From UBA4416 sp036676295 (GTDB taxonomy: Bacteria > Bacteroidota > Bacteroidia > B-17B0 > Aurantibacillaceae), in assembly GCA_036676295.1 (NCBI GenBank), contig JAKFDE010000027.1:186001-250000 (forward strand): a stretch of 64,000 nucleotides of DNA, read 5' to 3'. Within the stretch, counting starts at the first letter, position 1; each line of letters starts with the position of its first letter. This document shows, piece by piece, positions 7,998-15,857 of the stretch. Below the pieces are notes generated by a model. It ran no database searches, had not been told where the DNA came from, and worked only from the letters and a program-made list of their open reading frames with translations. Position numbers and translations under genes: made by a program.

Positions 7998-9974
7998 ATG
8001 TTCAAGATTTCATTCCTATCGCTGCTATTTGCAAGTTTAGTAAGCTTTACAAATCACACTCCTAAAACACTAAACACAACGTGTTCTGTTTACGGGAAAA
8101 TTCAGGATCAAAAAACAGCAGAGATTATTCCCTTTGCTAATTTAATATTGTATAAGAACGACACCATTAAAGTATCGCAAACCAACTCTGATATTAATGG
8201 TGAATATTGTTTTAAAAACATTGCTAATGGAAATTACAAGTTAATGGTGAACTACGTTGGCTATCAAAAAAAAGTCATTAAAAACATAGTAGTTAAGTCT
8301 GGAACACCACTGAAATTAGACATTAATATCGGTTCTGATCAGAAAAGATTGGATGAAGTGGTAATTATGACGCAGGATGCTAAACCCAACCACACTACTG
8401 TAAGAGAAGAATATAAAAACATCAGTACAAAGCAACTCAACTCAGTTTCAGGAACAACAGCCGGAGTTTACAAAAAAGGCAAAGAAAAAGCTAACTACTC
8501 TTATAACAACTATAATAATGGAGATGTAGAACATAATACTGAAGAGTACACTCATATTCAAGATAATAATTTCAAAGATGCTATTAAAGATCCGTTATCA
8601 ACTTTTAGTATTGATGTTGATAAAGCTTCTTACAGCAACATGCGTCGTTATATCAATCAAAATCAATTGCCTCCTGCAGATGCGGTAAGAGTAGAAGAAA
8701 TGATCAATTATTTCACTTATAATTATCCTCAACCTAAAAATAACGATCCATTTTCTATAACTACAGAATACACCGATTGTCCATGGAATACAAAACATCG
8801 ATTAGTTCACATTGGTATGCAAGGCAAAGAAATTAAAATGGATAAAGCGATGCCAAACAATTTAACTTTCTTAATTGATGTATCAGGTTCAATGAATTCA
8901 GAAGATAAGTTGCCATTATTAAAATCGGGTTTACGTTTATTAGTAGAACAAATGCGTGAGGAAGATAATATTGCAATTGTTGTGTATGCAGGAGCTGCAG
9001 GCCTTGTGTTATCTCCTACTTCCGGAAGCGATAAAAAAACAATTTTAGAAGCGCTTGATAAATTATCGGCAGGAGGTTCAACAGCAGGTGGAGCAGGAAT
9101 TGCCTTAGCTTATAAAACAGCCAAGGACAATTTTATGAAACACGGCAACAATCGCGTAATTCTTGCAACAGATGGAGACTTCAATGTAGGCGTAAGTAGC
9201 GAAGGCGATCTGGTTAGAATTATTGAAAAGGAAAGAGAGTCAGGTGTTTATTTAACGGTGTTAGGCTTTGGTACAGGCAATTACAAAGACAATAAAATGG
9301 AGCAATTGGCAGACAAAGGAAATGGTAACTATGCTTACGTTGACAATATTTTGGAAGCTAAAAAAGTATTGGTGAAAGAAATGGGTGGTACATTATTAAC
9401 CATTGCTAAAGATGTGAAACTGCAAATTGAATTTAACCCAATTAAAGTGAAAGGTTATAGATTAGTTGGTTATGAAAATCGCTTATTAAATAATGAAGAT
9501 TTTAATAATGACAAAAAAGATGCCGGTGAATTAGGCTCAGGCCACACTGTAACTGCTATTTATGAGATCATTCCTGCAGGTTCAGAAGAAACTGTTGGCT
9601 CCATTGATCCTCTAAAATATCAAAAAACACCAGCTATAACTGCACCATATAGCGATGAGATCATGACCATCAAATTCAGATACAAAGAACCAAAAGAAGT
9701 TACATCAAAACTAATGACACACATTGTTCCTGATAAGAAAAAAGAATTTTCAAGTACTTCTGACAATTGTCGATTTGCTTGTTCAGTAGCAGAGTTTGGA
9801 ATGTTATTAAGAGATTCTAAATTCAAAGGTGATTCTAACTTCAAAACCATTATTACTCTGGCTAAAGCGTCTAAGGGAAAAGATGAAGACGGTTACCGTT
9901 CTGAATTTATCAGACTTGTGGAAACCAGTGAATTACTAATGAGCAAAGATCCACAACTAACTAAAACACAATAA
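7998..9974 (+). CDS. Exported vWA-domain protein (YfbK/DUF3520 type) with CarboxypepD_reg domain
   Basis: A 658-residue envelope protein. It begins with a signal peptide (residues about 1-18). Next is a carboxypeptidase-regulatory-like beta-sandwich at about 30-115 (VYGKIQDQKTAEIIPFANLI), then a YfbK N-terminal region near 195-255. The von Willebrand A domain has an intact metal site DVSGS near residues 293-297, and the C-terminal DUF3520 runs from about 480. The vWA fold binds protein ligands through a divalent metal. The family's cellular role is not established. A gap of about 115 nt separates it from the next gene. Confidence 0.88.
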   Translation: MFKISFLSLLFASLVSFTNHTPKTLNTTCSVYGKIQDQKTAEIIPFANLILYKNDTIKVSQTNSDINGEYCFKNIANGNYKLMVNYVGYQKKVIKNIVVKSGTPLKLDINIGSDQKRLDEVVIMTQDAKPNHTTVREEYKNISTKQLNSVSGTTAGVYKKGKEKANYSYNNYNNGDVEHNTEEYTHIQDNNFKDAIKDPLSTFSIDVDKASYSNMRRYINQNQLPPADAVRVEEMINYFTYNYPQPKNNDPFSITTEYTDCPWNTKHRLVHIGMQGKEIKMDKAMPNNLTFLIDVSGSMNSEDKLPLLKSGLRLLVEQMREEDNIAIVVYAGAAGLVLSPTSGSDKKTILEALDKLSAGGSTAGGAGIALAYKTAKDNFMKHGNNRVILATDGDFNVGVSSEGDLVRIIEKERESGVYLTVLGFGTGNYKDNKMEQLADKGNGNYAYVDNILEAKKVLVKEMGGTLLTIAKDVKLQIEFNPIKVKGYRLVGYENRLLNNEDFNNDKKDAGELGSGHTVTAIYEIIPAGSEETVGSIDPLKYQKTPAITAPYSDEIMTIKFRYKEPKEVTSKLMTHIVPDKKKEFSSTSDNCRFACSVAEFGMLLRDSKFKGDSNFKTIITLAKASKGKDEDGYRSEFIRLVETSELLMSKDPQLTKTQ

Positions 9975-10021
9975 TTTACGAAGACTCAGTACACTTTTAA
10001 CATTTTGACTCGATTCTGTAA

Positions 10022-10029
10022 TATTTTTG
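10022..10029 (+). promoter_or_regulatory. Possible -7 box for the gene at 10090
   Basis: TATTTTTG fits TAnnTTTG and would give a leader of about 50 nt. A TTTG lies upstream but closer than the usual spacing, so this is weak. Confidence 0.25.
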
Positions 10030-10089
10030 GAATGATAGTTGTTTATAAGATGTGAATAACCCTCTTTTTAAATTAACCGATTATAAAAC

Positions 10090-10557
10090 ATGAAACGTTT
10101 CAACTTTACTCCCGGAATCATTATTTTATTCAGTATTTTTTCTTTTGCTATAAAAGCACAGGATAATATGGTATTTGAATTAAATTCTTCAGCATTGTTT
10201 AACGACACACCAACTGATAATTACAGTATTTTGGTTTATGAAGATGGGAACTTAAAGGATTCGATATTTATGAAAAAAACCAAACCTAAAAAGATTTCTT
10301 TAGAAGGTGAAAAGTTGTATTCTTTGGTTTTTAAGAAAGATAGTTACCCGTCAAAATTTGTCATCATTAATACGGCTGTTCCAAAAGGTTTAGGCGAAAT
10401 ATCAGATGAACCTTTTGACTTACAAATTGAATTATCGCCAGATGTGTCTAAGATCAAAAACACGTACGACGATTATCCGGTAGCGATCTTAATGGTAAGT
10501 AAGAAAAAGAAACTATTAATGGCCAGCGAGAATTATTATCAATTAACGCATAATTAA
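10090..10557 (+). CDS. Exported protein of unknown function
   Basis: A 155-residue protein with a clear Sec signal peptide (MKRFNFTPGIIILFSIFSFA, cleavage near Lys-Ala-Gln). The mature part looks like a single beta-sandwich, with NYSILVYEDGNLKDSIFM and KLYSLVFKKDSYPSKFVIINT strands. This is the style of many Bacteroidota periplasmic proteins, whose short repeats describe a value, an offset and a rigid strand. No catalytic motif is visible and I do not recognise the family. A terminator follows at 10575-10612. Confidence 0.75.
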   Translation: MKRFNFTPGIIILFSIFSFAIKAQDNMVFELNSSALFNDTPTDNYSILVYEDGNLKDSIFMKKTKPKKISLEGEKLYSLVFKKDSYPSKFVIINTAVPKGLGEISDEPFDLQIELSPDVSKIKNTYDDYPVAILMVSKKKKLLMASENYYQLTHN

Positions 10558-10574
10558 AACATTTAAATAATATC

Positions 10575-10612
10575 AAAAAAAATCGCGAGCCTACTACACT
10601 CGCGATTTTTTT
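10575..10612. terminator. Bidirectional rho-independent terminator
   Basis: The stem ATCGCGAG/CTCGCGAT (10582-10589 and 10599-10606) has a 9-nt loop. It is preceded by a run of A and followed by a run of T, and sits between convergent genes. Confidence 0.85.
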
Positions 10613-10627
10613 ATTATCCACACTCTA

Positions 10628-11092
10628 TTAAGGAAATGGAGGGTATAGAACAACGTGTTGTTCAAAATAGATCTGTGGTCTTGGCACATTATCAATATTC
10701 AACTCTACTTTTCTGGCTGAACTCAAATTGACATTAAGCATAAATGTTGGAGGAGAGATCGCGGTGACCCAACGGGTTCCTGACAAATAAATATAAACGC
10801 CATTGTAAGTATCATAATAACATTTATAGGCCGGAAAATATACGTGACGATGCCTATAACCATGAGCGGGAGCCCATGATGGTGGTCCGTGTCTTTTCTT
10901 TTCTTTATATACAACACCTGATTGTCCTCTAGGAGAAACAACTACAGCTGATTTTTTGTAAGCTTTATTACCACCTTTATAACTTTTTTCTTTTCCGCCA
11001 TTTCCATTACCGTGGCCTTTACCATGTCCTTTTTGAGAAAAAGAATAAAATGGAATTAAAGCAATTGCGAGTATTAAAATGATCGTTTTCAT
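10628..11092 (-). CDS. Exported basic Gly/His/Lys-rich protein
   Basis: A 154-residue protein with a signal peptide ending at about FYSFSQ. A low-complexity KGHGKGHGNGNGG segment (residues 21-33) follows, then a Lys-rich stretch and a His/Tyr-rich block (PPSWAPAHGYRHRHVYFP, about 90-107). The C-terminal half is predicted as beta strands (YNGVYIYLSGTRWV). The His-rich segments could bind metal, but no family is recognised. The layout resembles other small Bacteroidota exported proteins with an RHRHVYFP-like motif. Strong basic bias and repeats suggest interaction with polyanions or cell wall; this is inference. Confidence 0.7.
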   Translation of the reverse strand: MKTIILILAIALIPFYSFSQKGHGKGHGNGNGGKEKSYKGGNKAYKKSAVVVSPRGQSGVVYKEKKRHGPPSWAPAHGYRHRHVYFPAYKCYYDTYNGVYIYLSGTRWVTAISPPTFMLNVNLSSARKVELNIDNVPRPQIYFEQHVVLYPPFP

Positions 11093-11234
11093 AACACTTA
11101 TTTTTATAGGTTATCTGATACCAGAATAAACAAACCCCATACTAAAGTGTATTGTTTTGTAAATCAATCATTTTCAAAATTTATTTCTTGATTATATTCT
11201 CATTTTGAGAAAATAGTTCTCTGATAGGCACAAA

Positions 11235-11263
11235 AAAAGGGCTACAAAATTTGTAGCCCTTTT
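11235..11263 (-). terminator. Rho-independent terminator of mdh
   Basis: AAAAGGGCTACAAA (11235-11248) and TTTGTAGCCCTTTT (11250-11263) are exact reverse complements around one base, giving a strong hairpin with U-runs on both sides. It lies 21 nt past the mdh stop. Confidence 0.85.
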
Positions 11264-11284
11264 AAATTTATATTAAAGAAAAAA

Positions 11285-12226
11285 TTAAGCCGGAGTAACT
11301 GTGCTTAATACTGCATTCATGTTTCTAACAGCTTCTGCGCTCTTAGCAAATAATGCTTTTTCCTCGTCGTTTAAGTTAAAATCAACGATTTTTTCCCAAC
11401 CTTTTTTGCCAATGATTACCGGAACACCGATACAAATATCTTTTTGTCCGTATTCGCCATCTAAAGCAACGCAGCAAGTAAATAATTTTTTCTGGTCGTT
11501 GATGATGCTATCTACTAAAGATGCAACAGAAGCACCCGGAGCATACCAGGCAGATGTACCTAACATACCTGTTAATGTAGCACCACCAACCATTGTATCT
11601 GCAGCTACTTTTTTCAAAGTTTCAGCATTTAATGTTTGAGAAGCCGGAACGCCATTATAAGTAGCTAAACGCGTTAAAGGGATCATCGTTGTATCACCGT
11701 GTCCACCAATTACATAACCTTGCACATCAGATGCCGGAACATTTAATGCCTGAGATAAATAACATTTGAAACGAGCACTATCTAAAATACCACCCATACC
11801 GATGATACGGTTTTTAGGTAATTTACTTTCTTTTAATGCTAAGTAAGTCATTGTATCCATTGGATTAGAAACCACAATGATGATAGCTTCCGGAGAATGT
11901 TTTAATACATTTTCAGTCACTGTTTTTACGATTCCTGCATTGATACCAATTAACTCTTCACGAGTCATACCCGGTTTACGAGGAATACCAGATGTAATAA
12001 CAACTACATCAGATCCTGCTGTTTTAGCATAATCGTTAGTGCTTCCACTAATACGAGTATTGAAACCGTTTAATGTTGCTGTTTGCATTAGATCTAATGC
12101 TTTACCTTCTGCAAAATTTTCTTTAATGTCAAGAATGACTACTTCGCTTGCAATACCTCTCATTGCAATGTACTCTGCACATGATGCACCTACGTTACCT
12201 GCGCCAATTACTGATACTTTACTCAT
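11285..12226 (-). CDS. mdh: Malate dehydrogenase
   Basis: A 313-residue NAD-dependent malate dehydrogenase of the LDH-like bacterial class. It oxidises malate to oxaloacetate in the TCA cycle. The Rossmann motif is VIGAGNVGASCAEY. The substrate-loop arginines are Arg83 and Arg89 in IPRKPGMTR, and the catalytic His176 is in GGHGDTTMIPL. An Arg at 83 rather than Gln supports malate over lactate specificity. The gene has its own terminator. gyrB lies upstream on the same strand, 126 nt away, with a hairpin-forming spacer in between. Confidence 0.95.
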   Translation of the reverse strand: MSKVSVIGAGNVGASCAEYIAMRGIASEVVILDIKENFAEGKALDLMQTATLNGFNTRISGSTNDYAKTAGSDVVVITSGIPRKPGMTREELIGINAGIVKTVTENVLKHSPEAIIIVVSNPMDTMTYLALKESKLPKNRIIGMGGILDSARFKCYLSQALNVPASDVQGYVIGGHGDTTMIPLTRLATYNGVPASQTLNAETLKKVAADTMVGGATLTGMLGTSAWYAPGASVASLVDSIINDQKKLFTCCVALDGEYGQKDICIGVPVIIGKKGWEKIVDFNLNDEEKALFAKSAEAVRNMNAVLSTVTPA

Positions 12227-12279
12227 TTTTTTAATTATTGATTTGTTATATTTTTATGTTTATTATATTTTGGATTCAA

Positions 12280-12348
12280 GATAAATGATGAAGGATTAAA
12301 GATAAGAATCGTTTTTTGTCTTTTATCGTTCATCATAAATCATTTATC
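12280..12348 (-). terminator. Imperfect long hairpin between gyrB and mdh
   Basis: GATAAATGAT (12280-12289) pairs with ATCATTTATC (12339-12348), and ATGATGAA (12285-12292) can instead pair with TTCATCAT (12329-12336). A T-run lies in the middle. It is AT-rich and weak, but is the only terminator-like structure after gyrB. Confidence 0.35.
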
Positions 12349-12352
12349 AGTT

Positions 12353-14308
12353 CTAAGCGTCAATTTTTGCATACTTCGCATTTTGTTCAATGAACTCTCT
12401 GCGTGGAGGAACTTCATCGCCCATTAACATCGAGAATACACGATCTGCTTCAGCAGCACTGTCAATGTTTACCTGACGTAAGGTTCTTCTTTCCGGATCT
12501 AAAGTGGTTTCCCATAATTGTTCCGCGTTCATCTCTCCTAAACCTTTATAACGCTGAACGTTTACGCTATCCGCTTTTTCGCCACCAATTTCTTTCACGG
12601 CAATTTCACGTTGAGCTTCGTTCCAGCAGTAACGAGATTCTTTTCCTTTTTTAACCTGATATAAAGGAGGTGCTGCAATATATACGTGACCTTTTTCAAC
12701 TAACTCACGCATGTGACGGAAGAAGAACGTTAAAATTAATGTTGTAATGTGAGAACCATCGACATCGGCATCACACATGATCACTACTTTATGGTAACGT
12801 AATTTATCAATATTCAACGCACGATCATCTTCTTTAGTCCCACGGAAAACACCTAATGCGGTGAATATATTTTTGATCTCCTGATTCTCATAAATTTGGT
12901 ATTCCATGGCTTTCTCCACATTTAAGATCTTTCCTCTTAAAGGTAAAATTGCCTGAAAATCACGGTTACGGCCTTGTTTGGCTGTTCCACCCGCAGAATC
13001 ACCCTCCACTAAGAATAACTCACACGCTAATGGATCATTGTTTGCGCAATCCGCTAATTTACCCGGTAAGCCTGAACCGGACATCACCGATTTACGTTGC
13101 ACCATTTCACGAGCCTTACGAGCTGCATGACGGGCAGTAGCTGCCAAAACAACTTTATCTACAATGAGTTTGGCTTGTTTAGGATGTTCTTCTAAATAAT
13201 TGTTTAACGCTTCGCTGATCGCTGAATCAACAGCTCCCATTACTTCGCTATTACCTAACTTAGTTTTTGTTTGCCCTTCAAACTGAGGCTCCTGAACTTT
13301 TACAGAAACAACCGCTGTTAAACCTTCACGGAAGTCATCACCACTGATCTCGAATTTGATGTTTTTAAACATCCCATTCTTTTCAGCGTAGCTTTTTAAA
13401 GTACGAGTTAATCCACGACGGAAACCAGCTAAGTGAGTTCCACCTTCGTGAGTATTAATATTATTTACATAACTCTGAATACTTTCGCTATAAGAGTTAT
13501 TATATAACATCGCTACTTCAACCGGAATCCCATTTTTTTCACCTTCAATATGGATCACATCATCCATCAACTTCTCTTTTCCGCCATCAATGTATTGAAC
13601 GAATTCTTTTAAACCACCATCACTATGGAAAGTTTCGCTATGATTAACGCCATTTTCATCCTTATTACGCTCATCTTGTAAAACGATGGTAATACCTTTA
13701 TTTAAAAAGGCTAATTCACGCATACGATTAGCTAAAGTGGCAAAATTGTACTCGCCAGTTGTAAATATGCTTAAATCAGGAGAAAAGGTCACAATTGTAC
13801 CTCTATCGGTAGTATCTCCAACCTGTTTAGCAGGATATTGAGGTTTACCCTTTCTGAATTCCTGCATGGTAATTTTACCATCTCTATGAACTTCGGCAAT
13901 TAATGGATCAGATAAGGCATTCACGCAACTTACCCCTACTCCATGTAAACCACCTGATACTTTATAAGTGTCCTTATCAAATTTACCACCGGCGTGTAAC
14001 ACAGTCATTACAACTTCCAGGGCACTAACGCCTAATTTAGGGTGAATTCCGGTAGGAATACCACGACCATTATCCTTTACTCGGATAGAGTTGTTTTCTA
14101 GGATCGTTACCGTAATATGATCACAATGACCAGCTAAGGCTTCATCAATAGAGTTATCTACAACTTCATAAACTAAGTGATGTAATCCTTTGATTCCGAT
14201 ATCGCCAATGTACATGGCGGGACGTTTTCTAACTGCTTCTAATCCTTCTAATACCTGGATATTATCGGCTCCGTAATTTGCCTTGTCCGTAGTGGCTGTT
14301 TCTTCCAT
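12353..14308 (-). CDS. gyrB: DNA gyrase subunit B
   Basis: The 651-residue ATPase subunit of gyrase, which introduces negative supercoils with GyrA. GHKL ATPase motifs are EVVDNSIDEALAGHC, KDNGRGIPTG and GGLHGVGVSCVNALS. The transducer Lys region precedes the TOPRIM domain, with LVEGDSAGGTAKQGR and DADVDGSHI (metal-binding acidic residues). The C-terminal QRYKGLGEMNAEQLWETT is the gyrase B hallmark. Length matches short gyrases without the proteobacterial insertion. ParE is the alternative, but the QRYKGLGEMN and TLDPERRTLRQV wording favours GyrB. It appears monocistronic. Confidence 0.95.
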   Translation of the reverse strand: MEETATTDKANYGADNIQVLEGLEAVRKRPAMYIGDIGIKGLHHLVYEVVDNSIDEALAGHCDHITVTILENNSIRVKDNGRGIPTGIHPKLGVSALEVVMTVLHAGGKFDKDTYKVSGGLHGVGVSCVNALSDPLIAEVHRDGKITMQEFRKGKPQYPAKQVGDTTDRGTIVTFSPDLSIFTTGEYNFATLANRMRELAFLNKGITIVLQDERNKDENGVNHSETFHSDGGLKEFVQYIDGGKEKLMDDVIHIEGEKNGIPVEVAMLYNNSYSESIQSYVNNINTHEGGTHLAGFRRGLTRTLKSYAEKNGMFKNIKFEISGDDFREGLTAVVSVKVQEPQFEGQTKTKLGNSEVMGAVDSAISEALNNYLEEHPKQAKLIVDKVVLAATARHAARKAREMVQRKSVMSGSGLPGKLADCANNDPLACELFLVEGDSAGGTAKQGRNRDFQAILPLRGKILNVEKAMEYQIYENQEIKNIFTALGVFRGTKEDDRALNIDKLRYHKVVIMCDADVDGSHITTLILTFFFRHMRELVEKGHVYIAAPPLYQVKKGKESRYCWNEAQREIAVKEIGGEKADSVNVQRYKGLGEMNAEQLWETTLDPERRTLRQVNIDSAAEADRVFSMLMGDEVPPRREFIEQNAKYAKIDA

Positions 14309-14394
14309 ATATAAATAGTGTTATTTTTTTTAATTCAATTCTTAAATATACTGATTTTATTGGGGTTTTAGCTACATTTTTTATCTGATTTTAC

Positions 14395-14406
14395 TAACAA
14401 ATGTTA
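14395..14406. promoter_or_regulatory. TAACATTTGTTA motif copy upstream of gyrB
   Basis: TAACAAATGTTA, the reverse complement of TAACATTTGTTA. The same 12-mer occurs in the gaps before the TPR gene (20900-20911) and before proS (63687-63698). Here it is about 87 nt upstream of the gyrB start. The remaining 220-bp gap between gyrB and terC shows no gene. Confidence 0.4.
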
Positions 14407-14528
14407 ATAAAAAAATGACCAAAAAACGTGTTTTAATGAAGGAAAATTTGGTGAATTAAAAAGCTTTATTTTATGAATTGAAGCATCTATTTTACATTTA
14501 GTATTTTTACCAAAAAACCATTCATTTT

Positions 14529-15311
14529 ATGTCAGATATTTTTTCGTCGGAAGCGCTTTTAAGTTTAATTCCTTTAACCTTAATGGAAATATTATTAGGA
14601 ATTGATAACGTAATTTTTGTTTCCATTGTATTAGGCCGTGTGGATAAAAGCAAAGCCAAACAAGCCAGTATGATATGGATGTTTACAGGTATTGCTATGC
14701 GCTTAATATTTTTATTCGTATTAGGACATTTAATAAAAGGCGAACAAGAACTCTTTAAACTATTTGGACACTCTGTTGCCTTAAAAGATATTATTATGCT
14801 GGCAGGTGGTTTATTTTTATTGGTCAACTCAACTTTGGAGATACATAATAAACTGGAAGGGGAAGATCCTGATGAGCAATTGAGAAATGAAAATAAAAAA
14901 TCCAAATCATTTAAAGCTATTATCACACAGATCATTTTAATTGATATGGTGTTTAGCATTGATGGTATCGTAACAGCAATTGGTATGGCCAATAACATTG
15001 TGATTATGGCCATTGCAGTAATTATCAGCATGTGTGTGATGTTTTATTTCGCGCCAAGAATTTCTGCTTTTATACACAAACATCCTACCTTTAAAATACT
15101 AGCGCTATCCTTTTTAGTGTTAATTGCTGTGTTATTAGTTGTAGAAGGTGTTCATATTGATAAAGTAGAGATCCCTAAAGGCTACATATACTTCGCTATG
15201 GCATTCTCGTTTGCAGTAGAGTTATTGAATTTAAAATTAAGAAAACCACACAAACCGGTGGAGTTAAGAAGCCCTACATTAACTGAAGATGGCGAGAAGC
15301 AAGAGATATAA
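14529..15311 (+). CDS. TerC family membrane protein
   Basis: A 260-residue integral membrane protein of the TerC/YkoY family. It has LMEILLGIDNVIFVSIVLGRV near residues 18-38 and DMVFSIDGIVTAIGMANN near 137-154. Each holds the conserved acidic residue inside a membrane helix. Family members export metals, especially Mn2+, and some metallate secreted enzymes. The tellurite name is historical. The cytoplasmic loop KLEGEDPDEQLRNENKKSKS and the basic C-terminal tail are normal. Its last 23 nt overlap the start of a small two-helix membrane protein gene. Confidence 0.88.
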   Translation: MSDIFSSEALLSLIPLTLMEILLGIDNVIFVSIVLGRVDKSKAKQASMIWMFTGIAMRLIFLFVLGHLIKGEQELFKLFGHSVALKDIIMLAGGLFLLVNSTLEIHNKLEGEDPDEQLRNENKKSKSFKAIITQIILIDMVFSIDGIVTAIGMANNIVIMAIAVIISMCVMFYFAPRISAFIHKHPTFKILALSFLVLIAVLLVVEGVHIDKVEIPKGYIYFAMAFSFAVELLNLKLRKPHKPVELRSPTLTEDGEKQEI

Positions 15312-15549
15312 TCCTAAAAAAATAACTAAGTATCCTTTAAGAAAATATTATATAATTACTCTTTTAGGATGTCTTGTTATTGTTATTTCAGGCATCATTA
15401 TGAAGTTAACAGATCAAGTTGACGAAGGAAGAGTTTCCATTAACCGTCATTGGGAATACTTTCAAATCAATGGAAATACTGTAATTATAAGTGGTTTAAT
15501 AGCGACTAGCTTTTTTCTTTATTTAATAATTACAACTAGAGAAAAATAG
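15289..15549 (+). CDS. Small two-helix membrane protein
   Basis: An 86-residue protein overlapping the 3' end of the TerC gene by 23 nt in another frame, which suggests translational coupling. It has a very basic N-terminus (MARSKRYNPKKITKYPLRKYY), a first hydrophobic segment at about 23-40, a short polar loop, and a second segment at about 65-82. No family is recognised. By position it may be an accessory of TerC. The ORF could be chance, but the two well-formed membrane segments and the basic ends favour a real gene. Confidence 0.6.
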   Translation: MARSKRYNPKKITKYPLRKYYIITLLGCLVIVISGIIMKLTDQVDEGRVSINRHWEYFQINGNTVIISGLIATSFFLYLIITTREK

Positions 15550-15569
15550 CTTAAAGTGATTAGAAAAGG

Positions 15570-15607
15570 CTTCGACTACCAGTTCGGACGAGAGCTCAGC
15601 CTGACAT
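15570..15607. repeat. Intergenic palindromic repeat fragment
   Basis: CTTCGACTA followed by GAGCTCAGCCTGACA, the end words of the same repeat family as at 6.0 kb, interrupted by ACCAGTTCGGAC. It directly abuts the structured element that starts near 15636. Confidence 0.5.
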
Positions 15608-15635
15608 TCCAGAATAGCCAAAATTTTATTCACTC

Positions 15636-15840
15636 CTTCTTTCTGTCTTGAAACAGAAAGAAGCAAAGAATTCGAAGATTTAGTAGGGCATTGTTTTAAA
15701 AATCCAGTGGATGTTTAAAACAATGAGCCAGATTGTGTGAAGGGGCGGAACGTGAAATCCGTAGAATTCCGTGAGGAGCGTAAGGGATATTTTTGGCTTG
15801 ACTTTTTTGTTTCTTTTTTCGTCAAGGAAAAAAGAAAAAG
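15636..15840. repeat. About 205-bp structured intergenic element with three hairpins
   Basis: Three perfect inverted repeats are visible: an 11-bp stem at 15636-15646/15653-15663 with loop CTTGAA; a 12-bp stem at 15689-15700/15714-15725; and an 11-bp stem TTTCTTTTTTC at 15810-15820/15827-15837 with loop GTCAAG. The outer loops, CTTGAA and GTCAAG, are near reverse complements. No convincing protein is encoded. From memory, similar sequences recur between genes in other Bacteroidota, so it may be a nonautonomous or decayed repeat. The last hairpin may also end the upstream minus-strand operon. Confidence 0.6.
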
Positions 15841-15857
15841 AAAGATGAAAAAATAAT

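Noticed and set aside
14522..15031. A 169-codon minus-strand frame over the TerC gene
   Set aside because: It is antisense to a clear TerC gene. Its hydrophobic content reflects the complementary codons of membrane helices.
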